The translations under genes and the position numbers were made by a program. Below, in pieces: positions 1 through 8,064 of a stretch of 24,650 nucleotides of DNA; within the stretch, counting starts at the first letter, position 1, and each line of letters opens with the position of its first letter. The stretch is from contig NZ_DASZCQ010000293.1 in the NCBI RefSeq assembly GCF_035942955.1, positions 1 through 24,650 of the forward strand. The letters are read 5' to 3'. The notes beneath the pieces are model-generated. The model was not told the DNA's origin and ran no database searches. It saw only the letters and a program-made list of their open reading frames with translations. This DNA comes from DASYTH01 sp035942955. Its GTDB lineage: Bacteria; Actinomycetota; Actinomycetes; Mycobacteriales; Pseudonocardiaceae.

Positions 1-29
1 ACACGGCGACGCCACGCGCCAACACGCGG

Positions 30-1241
30 TCAGAACATCGTGCCGCACCACGCGGTCACGTCGGAGGCGAACAGCGTGTCGGCCCGCGGCAGCGCGGCCG
101 GCTCGGCCACCTCGATCCGCCCGATCCCGGCCAGCGCCGACGCCCGGGTCCCGCCGAGGTAGAGCATGGCGAGCACGTCGACGTCCATTGCCAGGTCGGC
201 AGAGCCATCGGTCCGCTCTATCCCAAGTGGACTGATCCGGTAGCGGCCGGAGTTCGCCGGCAGGACGCGGTCCCGGACCTCCAGCACGACCGGCTCGGCC
301 TGACCGTAGCGCCGGGCGGCCAGCGCGGCGGGCACGTCCACCAGCCGCAGCCACAGGTCGTCGTCGAGCTCGCTGCGCACGCAGTGCTGGTTCACCAGCA
401 TCGGCTCGAGCGGCTCGTCCAGCGGCCGCAGCCAGGCGTGGACGTCCTCGACCAGGTCCACTCCCAGCAGGTAGCGCCACAGGTCGGCGATCGCGGCCGG
501 GGTGCCGAGCAGGTCGCGTACCCGCAGCGTCTTGTCGAGCGTCCAGGACGCGGTCTGGCGTTCGTACGGGGAGTAGGCGACGAACCCGTCCTCGCCGTCC
601 GGACCGGTGTGCACCGCGACGATTCCGTGCTCGTCCTTGTCGCGCAGCCGCCGTTCGTAGCTCATTCGCCACCAGCTGGCCGGGCGGGTCATCATGCCCG
701 GCCGGCGCCCCCGGACCCGCTCGTAGATGCCGGGCAGCAGGGACAGGGCCTCGTCGACGTCGAGCAGCCGGACCTCTCCCCCGCGCGGAACCTCCCGGCG
801 CAGCTCGGCCCGCTTGGCCTGCACCGTGATCGTGCGGGAGGTCACCGCGACGCCGTAGCCGAACCGACCGTAGATCGCCGCCTCGCTGGCATGCAGACCG
901 GCGAGCGCCTCCCCAGCCGCGGCCGCGGCGGACAGCTGCGTGCGCATCAGCTCGGTGAGCACCCCACGCCGGGTGTGGTCGGCCCGCACCCCGACCCCGG
1001 TCACCGCCGCCATGGGCAGCGCGCCGCCGCCCGGCAGCCCGACGCTCGACCCGAACGACAGCGCGGTGCCGATCATCCGGTCCCCGACGAACGCGCCGAA
1101 CGCGCGCCGCTCCTCAAGGGCCGGCTGGATGATCGCCCACGCCTGGTCGGAGCTCGGCGCCACGTGCAGGGACCCGAGAAAGAGGTCGTGCGCGGTCCGC
1201 AGCTCGGCATTCGCCACGAGCCGCACGTCAAAATCAGTCAC
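30..1241 (-). CDS. Eis-like GNAT-family N-acetyltransferase
   Basis: 403-residue acetyltransferase of the Eis type (two GNAT-like domains plus a C-terminal SCP2-like domain), which uses acetyl-CoA to acetylate amines; Mycobacterium tuberculosis Eis acts on aminoglycosides. Seen here: a GNAT acetyl-CoA loop (VRADHTRRGVLTELM, about residues 86-100), the segment IYGRFGYG with Tyr124 where Eis has its general-acid Tyr126, and a C-terminal Phe, the residue whose free carboxylate is the general base in Eis. The chosen start is GTG at 1241, preceded by GAGGTGATG; the protein then begins VTDFDVRLV and matches Eis length (about 402). The frame stays open upstream to 1325, but that extension is only translated repeat DNA. 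The gene follows the DUF4333-type gene on the same strand after a 236-bp repeat-filled gap. Family call is firm; the substrate is unknown. Confidence 0.88.
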   Translation of the reverse strand: MTDFDVRLVANAELRTAHDLFLGSLHVAPSSDQAWAIIQPALEERRAFGAFVGDRMIGTALSFGSSVGLPGGGALPMAAVTGVGVRADHTRRGVLTELMRTQLSAAAAAGEALAGLHASEAAIYGRFGYGVAVTSRTITVQAKRAELRREVPRGGEVRLLDVDEALSLLPGIYERVRGRRPGMMTRPASWWRMSYERRLRDKDEHGIVAVHTGPDGEDGFVAYSPYERQTASWTLDKTLRVRDLLGTPAAIADLWRYLLGVDLVEDVHAWLRPLDEPLEPMLVNQHCVRSELDDDLWLRLVDVPAALAARRYGQAEPVVLEVRDRVLPANSGRYRISPLGIERTDGSADLAMDVDVLAMLYLGGTRASALAGIGRIEVAEPAALPRADTLFASDVTAWCGTMF

Positions 1242-1245
1242 TCCA

Positions 1246-1430
1246 TCACCTCGCAAGCTCGGTGATGGTGACCCTGCCGCCCCGTTCCTCGGCGGCAGGG
1301 CAGCGCTCGATGGTTCGCTCCGCAAGCTCCGCTCATTCCGTCACCTCGCAAGCTCGGTGACGGCGAACCTGCCACCTTGTTCCTCGGCGGCAGGGCAGCG
1401 CTCCATGGTTCGCTCCGCAAGCTCCGCTCA
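1246..1430 (-). repeat. Two tandem 90-bp hairpin repeats (period 95 bp)
   Basis: Unit 1 spans 1246-1335 and unit 2 spans 1341-1430; by eye 83 of 90 positions match. Each unit starts with an imperfect inverted repeat (TCACC-N10-GGTGA) and then carries a hairpin: 1272-1300 has perfect 10-bp arms (ccctgccgcc/ggcggcaggg) with a 9-base loop; 1368-1394 has 9-bp arms with one change that becomes a G-U pair in minus-strand RNA. The motif AGCTTGCG occurs twice per unit. The repeats fill the gap between the DUF4333-type gene and the acetyltransferase, and unit 1 ends 4 bp before the latter's start. They could be an interspersed REP/MITE-like element or a tandem terminator/attenuator. Open frames across them give near-identical junk peptides starting MRSEP. 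Confidence 0.8.
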
Positions 1431-1477
1431 CGCCCAGATCATTTCCGACCCGGCTCCCGCGGCGCGACTCAGTTTCG

Positions 1478-2110
1478 CTACTTGTCCCGCGGGGTGCCGA
1501 CCTCGTACTCGCCGCTGTCGTTGCGGACGGTGATGTCGACGAGCTTCTCGCCGCCGTTGTCCCCGCCGAGCCGGACGGTGCAGGTGAACTTGTTGCCCGC
1601 CTTGACTTCCTGGCCGGCCGGGCAGTCGACGCCCTCGATCTGGTCGGCCTGCACGCCGTAGCTGCCGATGAGCACCTTCTTGACCCCGTTGTCACCCTCG
1701 AGGGCGGACTCGTCGAGCACCTTCTTGGTGAAGAACCCGGGGGTGACGAACCCGAGGATGGCGCCGGCCCCGACGACCAGCACGACGATCGCGATCACGA
1801 TCCAGATCCAGGTGTTGCTCTTCTTCCGCGGGGTCGTGACGCCGGGATAGCCGCCGCCGGGCGGCTGGCCGTACGGCGAGTACTGCTGGGTGGGCTGCTG
1901 GCCGTAGCCGCCGTAGGGCTGCTGCTGGGACGGCTGCTGGCCGTAACCGCCGTACGGCGGCTCGGGCTGGCCGTAGGGCTGCTGGCCGTAGCCGGGCGCG
2001 GGAAACCCACCCGACGGGGTACCGGGCCCGCCGCCGTAGGGCTGCTGGGGCTGCTGCCCCCACTGTTGCTGCGGATCGGATCCACCGGCAGGCCCGTAAG
2101 GGCTGGTCAT
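1478..2110 (-). CDS. P/G/Q-rich single-pass membrane protein with DUF4333-like domain
   Basis: 210-residue protein. Residues about 1-100 are low-complexity Pro/Gly/Gln/Tyr repeats (variants of GYGQQP). A basic stop-transfer-like stretch (PRKKS) and one hydrophobic helix (about residues 107-130, IWIVIAIVVLVV) follow. The C-terminal 80 residues, probably outside the membrane, look like DUF4333: a VKKVL...GVDCP...KFTCTV pattern with two conserved Cys that could form a disulfide. No catalytic motif is seen. The start is the ATG at 2110 with GGAGGCGA upstream; the longer frame to 2137 lacks this signal. A proline-rich membrane protein also lies just downstream of helY in M. tuberculosis (Rv2091c), so the position may be conserved. 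Function unknown; a cell-envelope role is an inference. Confidence 0.85.
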   Translation of the reverse strand: MTSPYGPAGGSDPQQQWGQQPQQPYGGGPGTPSGGFPAPGYGQQPYGQPEPPYGGYGQQPSQQQPYGGYGQQPTQQYSPYGQPPGGGYPGVTTPRKKSNTWIWIVIAIVVLVVGAGAILGFVTPGFFTKKVLDESALEGDNGVKKVLIGSYGVQADQIEGVDCPAGQEVKAGNKFTCTVRLGGDNGGEKLVDITVRNDSGEYEVGTPRDK

Positions 2111-2228
2111 CGTTCGCCTCCGCATACAACGTCGCACGGACGGATCTGCATCTCCCGCGCGCGATCAAACCACAGCAAGGGCGGCTTTTCCCACCCGACG
2201 CGGCAAGCGTTTCTCATCCGTTGGATGA

Positions 2229-4997
2229 TCATACGGTCCCCAATGCCACCACACCGCGGCGAATTGCGCGCACCGCCTTCGCCGCGGTCGCCCCCACCGG
2301 CGCGTCCGGCCCGACCACGTCGCGGATCTGGTCAAGCAGGTCGATCACCTGACGGCACCAGCGCACGAAATCCCCGGCGGAGAATTCGCCGCCGGCCGAC
2401 TCCGCCGCGGAGATCACCTTTTCGAGCGATTCGCCGCGCGCCCACCGGTACACCGTCCAGGCGAACCCGGGATCGGGCTCCCGCGTCCGGTCCAGCCGGT
2501 GCCGCCGCTCGTCCTCCTCCAACTCCGCCCACAGCCGGGCGGTCGCGGTCAGCGCCTCGGTCACCGCGCCGCCGGGCACCCGGCTCTCCGCCGCGCTGTC
2601 CCGGCGGGACTCGTAGACCAAGGCCGACACCACGGCGGCCAGCTCCGCCGGGCCGAGCCGGTCCCACACCCCGTGCCGCAGGCACTCGGCGGCCAGCAGG
2701 TCCGACTCGCTGTACAGCCGGGCCAGCCGCCGGCCGTGCTCGGTGACCGCGGCGCCGTTGCCCTGCGCCAGGTAGCCGCGCTCGGTGAGCAGCCGGCGGA
2801 TCCGGTCGAACGCCCTGGCCAGCGAGTGCGTCGTGGCCGCGACCCGCTGCTCGAGCTGCTCGGTCTCGACCCGCAGCCGGTGGTAGCGCTCGGCCCAGCG
2901 GGCGTGGTCCTCCCGGTCTGCGCAGCCGTGGCACGGGTGCGCCCGCAGCGCCCGGCGCAGCGTGGCCAGCTCGGCGTCGTCGGCCGACCCGGCGCGGCGG
3001 CGGGACCGGATCGGCGCCTCGATCCCCGTGTTGCGCAGGGTCGAGGCCAGGTCGCGGCGTGACCGCGGCGAGCGCAGGTCCACCTGCTTGGGCAGCCGGA
3101 CCCGGCCAAGCGCCTCCACCGGGGCCGGGAAGTCGGCCACGGACAGGCGTCCGGACCAGCGGTCCTCGGTGACCACCAGTGGTCGCGGCTCGCCGATCGG
3201 GTCCAGCCCGGGATCCACCACGATCGCCAGCCCCGAGCGCCGCCCGGCCGGGATCGCGATCACGTCGCCCTTGCGCAGCCGCTCGAGCGAGCGCGCCGCC
3301 TCTGCCCGCCGGGCCACGCTGTTCTGCCGGGTCAGCGCCTTCTCCCGATCGGAGATCTGCCGGCGCAGCGCGGCGTACTCGGCGAAGTCGCCGAGATGGC
3401 AGGTCATCGACTCGGCATAGCCGGCGAGGGCCTCGCGGTTGCGCTCGATGCGGCGGGCGAGGCCCACCACCGAGCGGTCCGCCTGGAACTGCGCGAAGGA
3501 CTGCTCCAGCAGCTCCCGGGCCGCGTCGGCGCCCACCCGGTCGACCAGGTTGACCGCCATGTTGTAGCCGGGGCGGAACGACGAGCGCAGCGGGTAGGTG
3601 CGGGTGGAGGCGAGCCCGGCGACCCCCTTGGGATCCACGCCCGGCTGCCACACCACGACCGCGTGGCCCTCCACGTCGATCCCGCGCCGCCCGGCCCGCC
3701 CGGTCAGCTGGGTGTACTCCCCCGGGGTCAGCTCGACGTGCGCCTCGCCGTTGTACTTGACCAGCCGCTCCAGCACGACCGTCCGGGCCGGCATGTTGAT
3801 CCCCAGCGCCAGCGTCTCGGTGGCGAACACGACCTTGACCAGGCCGCGGACGAACAGCTCCTCGACGGTCTCCTTGAACGCCGGCAGCAGGCCCGCGTGG
3901 TGGCTGGCGAACCCCCGCTCCAGCGCCTCACGCCACTCCCAGTAGCCCAGCACGTCGAGGTCGGCGTCGGGCAGGTCGCGGGTGCGGGTGTCGACGATGC
4001 GGCGGATCTCGGCCACCTCGTGCTCGGCGTTGAGCCGCAGCCCGGACCGCGCGCACTGGGCCACCGCCGCGTCGCAGCCCACCCGGCTGAACACGAACAC
4101 GATCGCCGGCAGCAGCCCGGCCGAGTCCAGCCGCTGCACGACGTCCACACGCGACGGTGGGCGGAACCGCGGGCCGCGGGGAACCCCGCGCCGGCCGCGC
4201 TGCCGCGGACCCGGCCACGCCAGCTGCTGCCGGCCGACGTCGTCGGTGCGCCGCAACAGATCCGGGTTGATCTTGGCCTGCCCGTCGGCGCTCTCCCCGG
4301 CGAACAGGTCGAGCATCCGGTTGCCCACCAGCATGTGCTGCCAGAGTGGGACGGGCCGGTGCTCATCGACGACGACCGTGGTGTCGCCGCGCACCGCCAC
4401 CAGCCACTCGCCGAACTCCTCGGCGTTGCTGACCGTGGCGGACAGGCTGACCAGCCGCACCCAGTCCGGCAGGTGCAGGATGACCTCCTCCCACACCGCG
4501 CCGCGGAACCGGTCGGCGAGGTAGTGCACCTCGTCCATCACCACGTAGCCGAGGCCGTCGAGGGTGGACGACCCCGCGTAGATCATGTTGCGGAGCACCT
4601 CGGTGGTCATCACCACGATCGGCGCGCCGCCGTTGACGCTCGTGTCGCCGGTCAGCAGGCCGACGGTCTGCTCGTCGTAGCGGGCGACCAGATCGGCGTA
4701 CTTCTGGTTGGACAGCGCCTTGATCGGCGTGGTGTAGAAGCACTTGCGGCCCTCGGCCAGCGCGAGGTGCACCGCGAACTCCCCCACCACGGTCTTGCCG
4801 GCGCCGGTCGGGGCGCACACCAGCACCCCGTGCCCGTCCTCCAGCGCGGCGCAGGCCTGCCGCTGGAACGGATCGAGCTCGAAGGCCAGCTCGGCGGCGA
4901 ATTCGGTCAGTCTCGGGCTGCTCGCGCGTCGCCTGGACGCGGCGTAGGCCTCGGCCGGAGAACGAGAAGCGCTGGCCACCTCATCAGGCTTCCACAT
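2229..4997 (-). CDS. helY: SKI2-like DEVH-box helicase HelY
   Basis: 922-residue superfamily 2 helicase of the Ski2/Mtr4 type, the HelY family of actinobacteria, expected to unwind RNA with ATP. Visible motifs: Q-like motif FELDPFQRQA (about 39-48), Walker A APTGAGKT (62-69), TTPIKALSNQK (89-99), DEVH box (155-158), SAT (186-188), ATETLALGINMPA, and motif VI QLTGRAGRRGID. An Arg/Pro-rich insert (RQRGRRGVPRGPRFRPPSR) precedes the second RecA domain. A Cys/His patch (PCHGCADREDH) and a DSHCT-type C-terminal region complete a full-length protein. The ATG at 4997 lies 19 bp after the stop of the oxidoreductase gene, so it is probably co-transcribed with it; its ribosome site is weak. In M. tuberculosis helY follows tatC directly; here two genes intervene. 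Confidence 0.95.
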   Translation of the reverse strand: MWKPDEVASASRSPAEAYAASRRRASSPRLTEFAAELAFELDPFQRQACAALEDGHGVLVCAPTGAGKTVVGEFAVHLALAEGRKCFYTTPIKALSNQKYADLVARYDEQTVGLLTGDTSVNGGAPIVVMTTEVLRNMIYAGSSTLDGLGYVVMDEVHYLADRFRGAVWEEVILHLPDWVRLVSLSATVSNAEEFGEWLVAVRGDTTVVVDEHRPVPLWQHMLVGNRMLDLFAGESADGQAKINPDLLRRTDDVGRQQLAWPGPRQRGRRGVPRGPRFRPPSRVDVVQRLDSAGLLPAIVFVFSRVGCDAAVAQCARSGLRLNAEHEVAEIRRIVDTRTRDLPDADLDVLGYWEWREALERGFASHHAGLLPAFKETVEELFVRGLVKVVFATETLALGINMPARTVVLERLVKYNGEAHVELTPGEYTQLTGRAGRRGIDVEGHAVVVWQPGVDPKGVAGLASTRTYPLRSSFRPGYNMAVNLVDRVGADAARELLEQSFAQFQADRSVVGLARRIERNREALAGYAESMTCHLGDFAEYAALRRQISDREKALTRQNSVARRAEAARSLERLRKGDVIAIPAGRRSGLAIVVDPGLDPIGEPRPLVVTEDRWSGRLSVADFPAPVEALGRVRLPKQVDLRSPRSRRDLASTLRNTGIEAPIRSRRRAGSADDAELATLRRALRAHPCHGCADREDHARWAERYHRLRVETEQLEQRVAATTHSLARAFDRIRRLLTERGYLAQGNGAAVTEHGRRLARLYSESDLLAAECLRHGVWDRLGPAELAAVVSALVYESRRDSAAESRVPGGAVTEALTATARLWAELEEDERRHRLDRTREPDPGFAWTVYRWARGESLEKVISAAESAGGEFSAGDFVRWCRQVIDLLDQIRDVVGPDAPVGATAAKAVRAIRRGVVALGTV

Positions 4998-5016
4998 TCT
5001 CGGGCGACTCGTGTGA

Positions 5017-5898
5017 TCAGCCCGTCAGCGCCGCCTTGGCCTCGGCCACCCGGTCGTACTCCGCGCGGATGTCGGTACCGGCGGTGGCCACGATGAACGT
5101 GCCGGCACCGGCGTCGGTGTACTCGCGCAGCCGCTCGGCAAGGGGCCCGGCCTCGCCGCTCGCGACAAGCTCCGCGGCCCGGTCCGGGCTCATGCCGTAG
5201 GTCCTGGTCATGTACCGGACGAACGGTTCGCCGCCGGTGAACACGATCACTCCGGCCGACGGCACCCCGGCGCCCACCTCCGCGGCGATCGCGGCAAGCA
5301 TGTCGAGGTGACCGGCCAGCTCGCCCGGCGTGAGCATCGAGCCGAGCCAGCCCCGCGCGCCGACCCGCACGGCCCGGCGCTTGGCCCGCGCGGACATGCC
5401 GCCGACCCACAGCGGCGGCACCGGCACGGCCGGGGCCAGGGTCACGACCGGCGCGCCCGGCTCGGTGGGCAGCGCGGTGGGCTCGCCGGCGAGCAGGCCC
5501 GGCAGCGCGTCGAGGATCGCGTCGGTGCGCCGGCCCCGCTCGTTCATCGGCACGCCCGCGGCGGCCCACTCCTGCGGCCACTCCCCGCCGACGCCGACGC
5601 CGAGCACCAGCCGGTTGCCGGACAGCAGCTGCAGCGAGCCGAGCTGCTTGGCCGCCCACGCCGGGTGCCGCAGCGCCAGCAGGTACACCGCGAACCCGAT
5701 CCGGATCCGCTCGGTGACGGCCGCCGCCGCGCTGAGCGTCACCGTGCTGTCCACGTTCGGCGCGCCGGTGCTCAGATGATCACCCGACCACACCGCGTCC
5801 AGCCCGATGTCCTCGGCGTGCCGGGCCAGCGCGGGAAGATCGGCCGGCGCCGAGCGGGAGCGGGAGAGGAACACCGGGAGCGAGACACCGATCTCCAT
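5017..5898 (-). CDS. LLM-class flavin/F420-dependent oxidoreductase
   Basis: 293-residue luciferase-like monooxygenase (TIM-barrel) enzyme. The N-terminus MEIGVSLPVF, the segment LARHAEDIGLDAVWSGDHL and the GNRLVLGVGVGGEWPQEW segment are typical of the class that uses F420 or FMN. Full length for the family. The substrate cannot be told from sequence. Start ATG 5898 has a strong AAGGAGAT site. The gene starts 9 bp after the lipid kinase stop and ends 19 bp before helY, so all three look co-transcribed. F420 rather than FMN is favoured only because actinobacteria are rich in F420 enzymes. Confidence 0.88.
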   Translation of the reverse strand: MEIGVSLPVFLSRSRSAPADLPALARHAEDIGLDAVWSGDHLSTGAPNVDSTVTLSAAAAVTERIRIGFAVYLLALRHPAWAAKQLGSLQLLSGNRLVLGVGVGGEWPQEWAAAGVPMNERGRRTDAILDALPGLLAGEPTALPTEPGAPVVTLAPAVPVPPLWVGGMSARAKRRAVRVGARGWLGSMLTPGELAGHLDMLAAIAAEVGAGVPSAGVIVFTGGEPFVRYMTRTYGMSPDRAAELVASGEAGPLAERLREYTDAGAGTFIVATAGTDIRAEYDRVAEAKAALTG

Positions 5899-5907
5899 CG
5901 ATCTCCT

Positions 5908-6783
5908 TCAGCCGACGATCGTCAGCGCGCCCCGGGTGCAGCTGACGTCCACGGGCAGCGGCCGGATCCGCTCGCCGTCGGCGTAGGCGATCCAGCCGTT
6001 GTCCTCGCCGAGCCGCACGGAGTCGGCGCGCAGCATGGTGATCGCCGGGTGGTCGGTGTGCCGGCCGCTGCGCAGCGTGGGCACCATGCGCAGCAGCTCG
6101 AGCCGGCTCACCGGGCCGACCACGGTGACGTCGAACAGGCCGTCGGTGGGGTCGGCGTCCGGGCAGATCGGGATGCCACCGCCGTAGTACGGGGTGTTGC
6201 CGACCGACACCATGGTCGCCTCGAGCTCCAGCCGCTCGGCGCCGGCCCGGACCACCAGCGGGTACGGCCGCAGCGCCGCCAGCTCGACGACGGTGGCCAG
6301 GTCGTAGCGCCGGTGCCCGCGCGGCCAGCGCATCCGGTTGGCGCGCTCGTTGACGGCGGAGTCGAAGCCGGCGCACAGCACCGTGGCGAACCACATGTCG
6401 CCGCCGACCCGCCCCAGGTCCAGCTTCCGCCGCCGGCCGGAGCCCAGCGCGGCGACCATCGCGTCGGTGGCCGCGAGCGTCTCCATCGGCTGGCCGAGCG
6501 CCCGGACGAGGTCGTTGCCGGTGCCGGCCGGGATCACGCCGAGCGCCGCGTCGGTGCCCGCGCAGAACTGCACGCCCTGATGCGCCGAGCCGTCGCCGCC
6601 GAGCACGATCAGCACGTCGAGGCCGGCGCCGTCGCGGGCCCGGACCATCAGCGCGCGAGCCTCCTCGACGGTGCCGGCCTCGACCAGCTCCAGGTGATCG
6701 ACGGCGGCGCGCAGCCGGTCCGCGACCTCGTTCGCCACGCGCCGGGCGGGTCCGTGGACCGCCAGCGCCGCCCGTATGCCCAC
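5908..6783 (-). CDS. Diacylglycerol kinase-family lipid kinase
   Basis: 291-residue cytosolic/peripheral lipid kinase of the DAGK/YegS/sphingosine-kinase fold, expected to phosphorylate diacylglycerol or a related lipid with ATP. Seen: the nucleotide-loop motif LGGDGS (about 61-66), PAGTGND (85-91), and the C-terminal beta-sandwich segments (VGNTPYYGGGIPICPDADPTDG, shared by the family). The frame is open to 6894, but that would bury the start inside tatC. GTG at 6783, with GAGG upstream and 10 bp after the tatC stop, gives a normal family length and is preferred. It lies between tatC and the oxidoreductase gene in the same run. A second DAGK domain occurs in this window in the fusion at 16556-18025. 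Preferred lipid unknown. Confidence 0.88.
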   Translation of the reverse strand: MGIRAALAVHGPARRVANEVADRLRAAVDHLELVEAGTVEEARALMVRARDGAGLDVLIVLGGDGSAHQGVQFCAGTDAALGVIPAGTGNDLVRALGQPMETLAATDAMVAALGSGRRRKLDLGRVGGDMWFATVLCAGFDSAVNERANRMRWPRGHRRYDLATVVELAALRPYPLVVRAGAERLELEATMVSVGNTPYYGGGIPICPDADPTDGLFDVTVVGPVSRLELLRMVPTLRSGRHTDHPAITMLRADSVRLGEDNGWIAYADGERIRPLPVDVSCTRGALTIVG

Positions 6784-6793
6784 CGCGGCCTCG

Positions 6794-7756
6794 CTAGGTG
6801 ACGTCGTCCAGCCCGGCCCTGGCGTCCGGCGGCGGGCTCGGCGGGACGGGCTCGGGGTTGAGCCGGTCCAGCGGCGTCGCCTCGTCGTCGGCAAGGTCGT
6901 CGAAGTTGAGGCCCTCGGCGGCCTCGCGCCTGGCCTTGCGCCGGTCGTGGACGCGGGAGAGCTGCACGGCGAGCTCGAACAGCACGGTCATCGAGGCGGC
7001 CAGCACGCTCATCGAGATGGGGTCGGTGCCGGGCGTGGCGAACGCGGCGAACACGAAGATCCCGAAGATCAGCCCGCGCCGCCACTTCTTGAGGTTGGCG
7101 TACGGCAGGACGCCGACCCGGTTCAGCATGACGATCAGCAGCGGCAGCTCGAAGCTCACCCCGAAGATCAGCAGCAGCGCGAGCAGGAACGAGACGTACT
7201 GGTCGGCCGCCAGCGCGGTGGTGAACACGCTGCCGCCGAAGGAGACCAGCACCTCCAGGCCCTTCGGCAGCACCAGGTAGGCGAGCACGGCGCCGGCGGC
7301 GAACAGCACCGAGGCGAAGCCAACGAAGGTCAGCGCGAACCTACGCTCCCTGGCGTACAGCCCGGGAGTGATGAACGCCCACACCTGGTACAGCCACAGC
7401 GGTGCGGTGAGCACCATCCCGGCCGCGAGCCCGATCTTGAAGTTCATCATGAAGGCTTCGAACGGCCGGGTCTGCAGCAACGTGCAGACACCCTTTTCCG
7501 GCTCGAACCGCGGCCCGGCCGGGGCGGCTTCGAGCGCGCAGTACGGCGCCTTGATCAGGTCGCCGAGGGACGGGATCGGGCCGACCCGGAACATGAACCA
7601 CAGAAAGCCCAGCACCGCGCCGGCGAGAATGATCAGAATCGCCAGCCCGAGCCGGTGCCGCAGCTCGTAGAGGTGGTCGCGCAGCGTCATCGTGCCGTCC
7701 GGATTGTGCCGCCGGCTCCGGATGCGCTTGCGCTCGCGACGGTCCTGGCTTACCAC
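6794..7756 (-). CDS. tatC: Twin-arginine translocase subunit TatC
   Basis: 320-residue inner-membrane receptor of the Tat pathway, which exports folded proteins carrying twin-arginine signals. Family marks: LRDHLYELRHRL near the N-terminus, TRPFEAFMMNFKIG, PGLYARERR, FGVSFELPL (the Glu in the equivalent of E. coli TatC Glu170), and FATPGTDPISM; six hydrophobic segments can be traced. The C-terminal 60 residues are a charged, Pro-rich tail common in actinobacterial TatC. The GTG at 7756 is taken as start (AGAGGATCGG upstream, about 12 bases away); the ATG of MTLRDHL further in is an alternative, which would remove a basic 22-residue leader. It follows tatA by 44 bp. Confidence 0.96.
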   Translation of the reverse strand: MVSQDRRERKRIRSRRHNPDGTMTLRDHLYELRHRLGLAILIILAGAVLGFLWFMFRVGPIPSLGDLIKAPYCALEAAPAGPRFEPEKGVCTLLQTRPFEAFMMNFKIGLAAGMVLTAPLWLYQVWAFITPGLYARERRFALTFVGFASVLFAAGAVLAYLVLPKGLEVLVSFGGSVFTTALAADQYVSFLLALLLIFGVSFELPLLIVMLNRVGVLPYANLKKWRRGLIFGIFVFAAFATPGTDPISMSVLAASMTVLFELAVQLSRVHDRRKARREAAEGLNFDDLADDEATPLDRLNPEPVPPSPPPDARAGLDDVT

Positions 7757-7800
7757 CGCCCGACCGATCCTCTCGTCGTCAGTTGGCGAATCAGTGGGCG

Positions 7801-8064
7801 TCAGCTGGGGTTCTTGTTCGCCTGGGTCTGCTGCTCGATCGGCTTGGCGACCTCGGGCGCCGGGGTCTGCGGCTTGGCCTCGGGCAGCTGCGACTGCGGC
7901 TTGGCCTGCTCGGCCTCCTCGTCGCTACGCAAACCCTTGGTCTCGGACTTGAGGATCCGCATCGACTGGCCGAGCGAGCGCGCCATCTGCGGCATCTTCC
8001 GGGCGCCGAAAAGCAAGATGATCACCCCGGCGATGATCAGAATTTCCCACGGTCCCAGATTCAC
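7801..8064 (-). CDS. tatA: Twin-arginine translocase pore subunit TatA
   Basis: 87-residue TatA/TatE-type protein. One N-terminal membrane helix (WEILIIAGVIILLF) is followed by the FG hinge (FGARKMPQMARSLGQSMR) and an amphipathic helix, then a Gln/Pro/Ala-rich acidic tail. The frame is open far upstream (to 8766), but that is the antisense-type shadow of pafC. GTG at 8064 has a textbook AGGAGG six bases upstream and gives the usual TatA N-terminus. Its start overlaps the stop of the small membrane protein before it (GTGA, 8064-8061), which indicates translational coupling. No tatB is seen in this window. Confidence 0.96.
   Translation of the reverse strand: MNLGPWEILIIAGVIILLFGARKMPQMARSLGQSMRILKSETKGLRSDEEAEQAKPQSQLPEAKPQTPAPEVAKPIEQQTQANKNPS

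Noticed and set aside
2215..2227. Small hairpin catcc-gtt-ggatg after helY as a terminator
   Set aside because: Only a 5-bp stem, no T-run, and it touches the helY stop region; too weak to call.
3396..5096. 566-codon plus-strand frame opposite helY
   Set aside because: Shadow of helY in high-GC DNA: the peptide is His/Pro/Gln/Arg-rich with no domain, while the minus strand encodes a full helicase. The same applies to long frames opposite arc (22054-23700), dop (20096-22168), pafA (15130-16320), tatC (6776-8461) and others.
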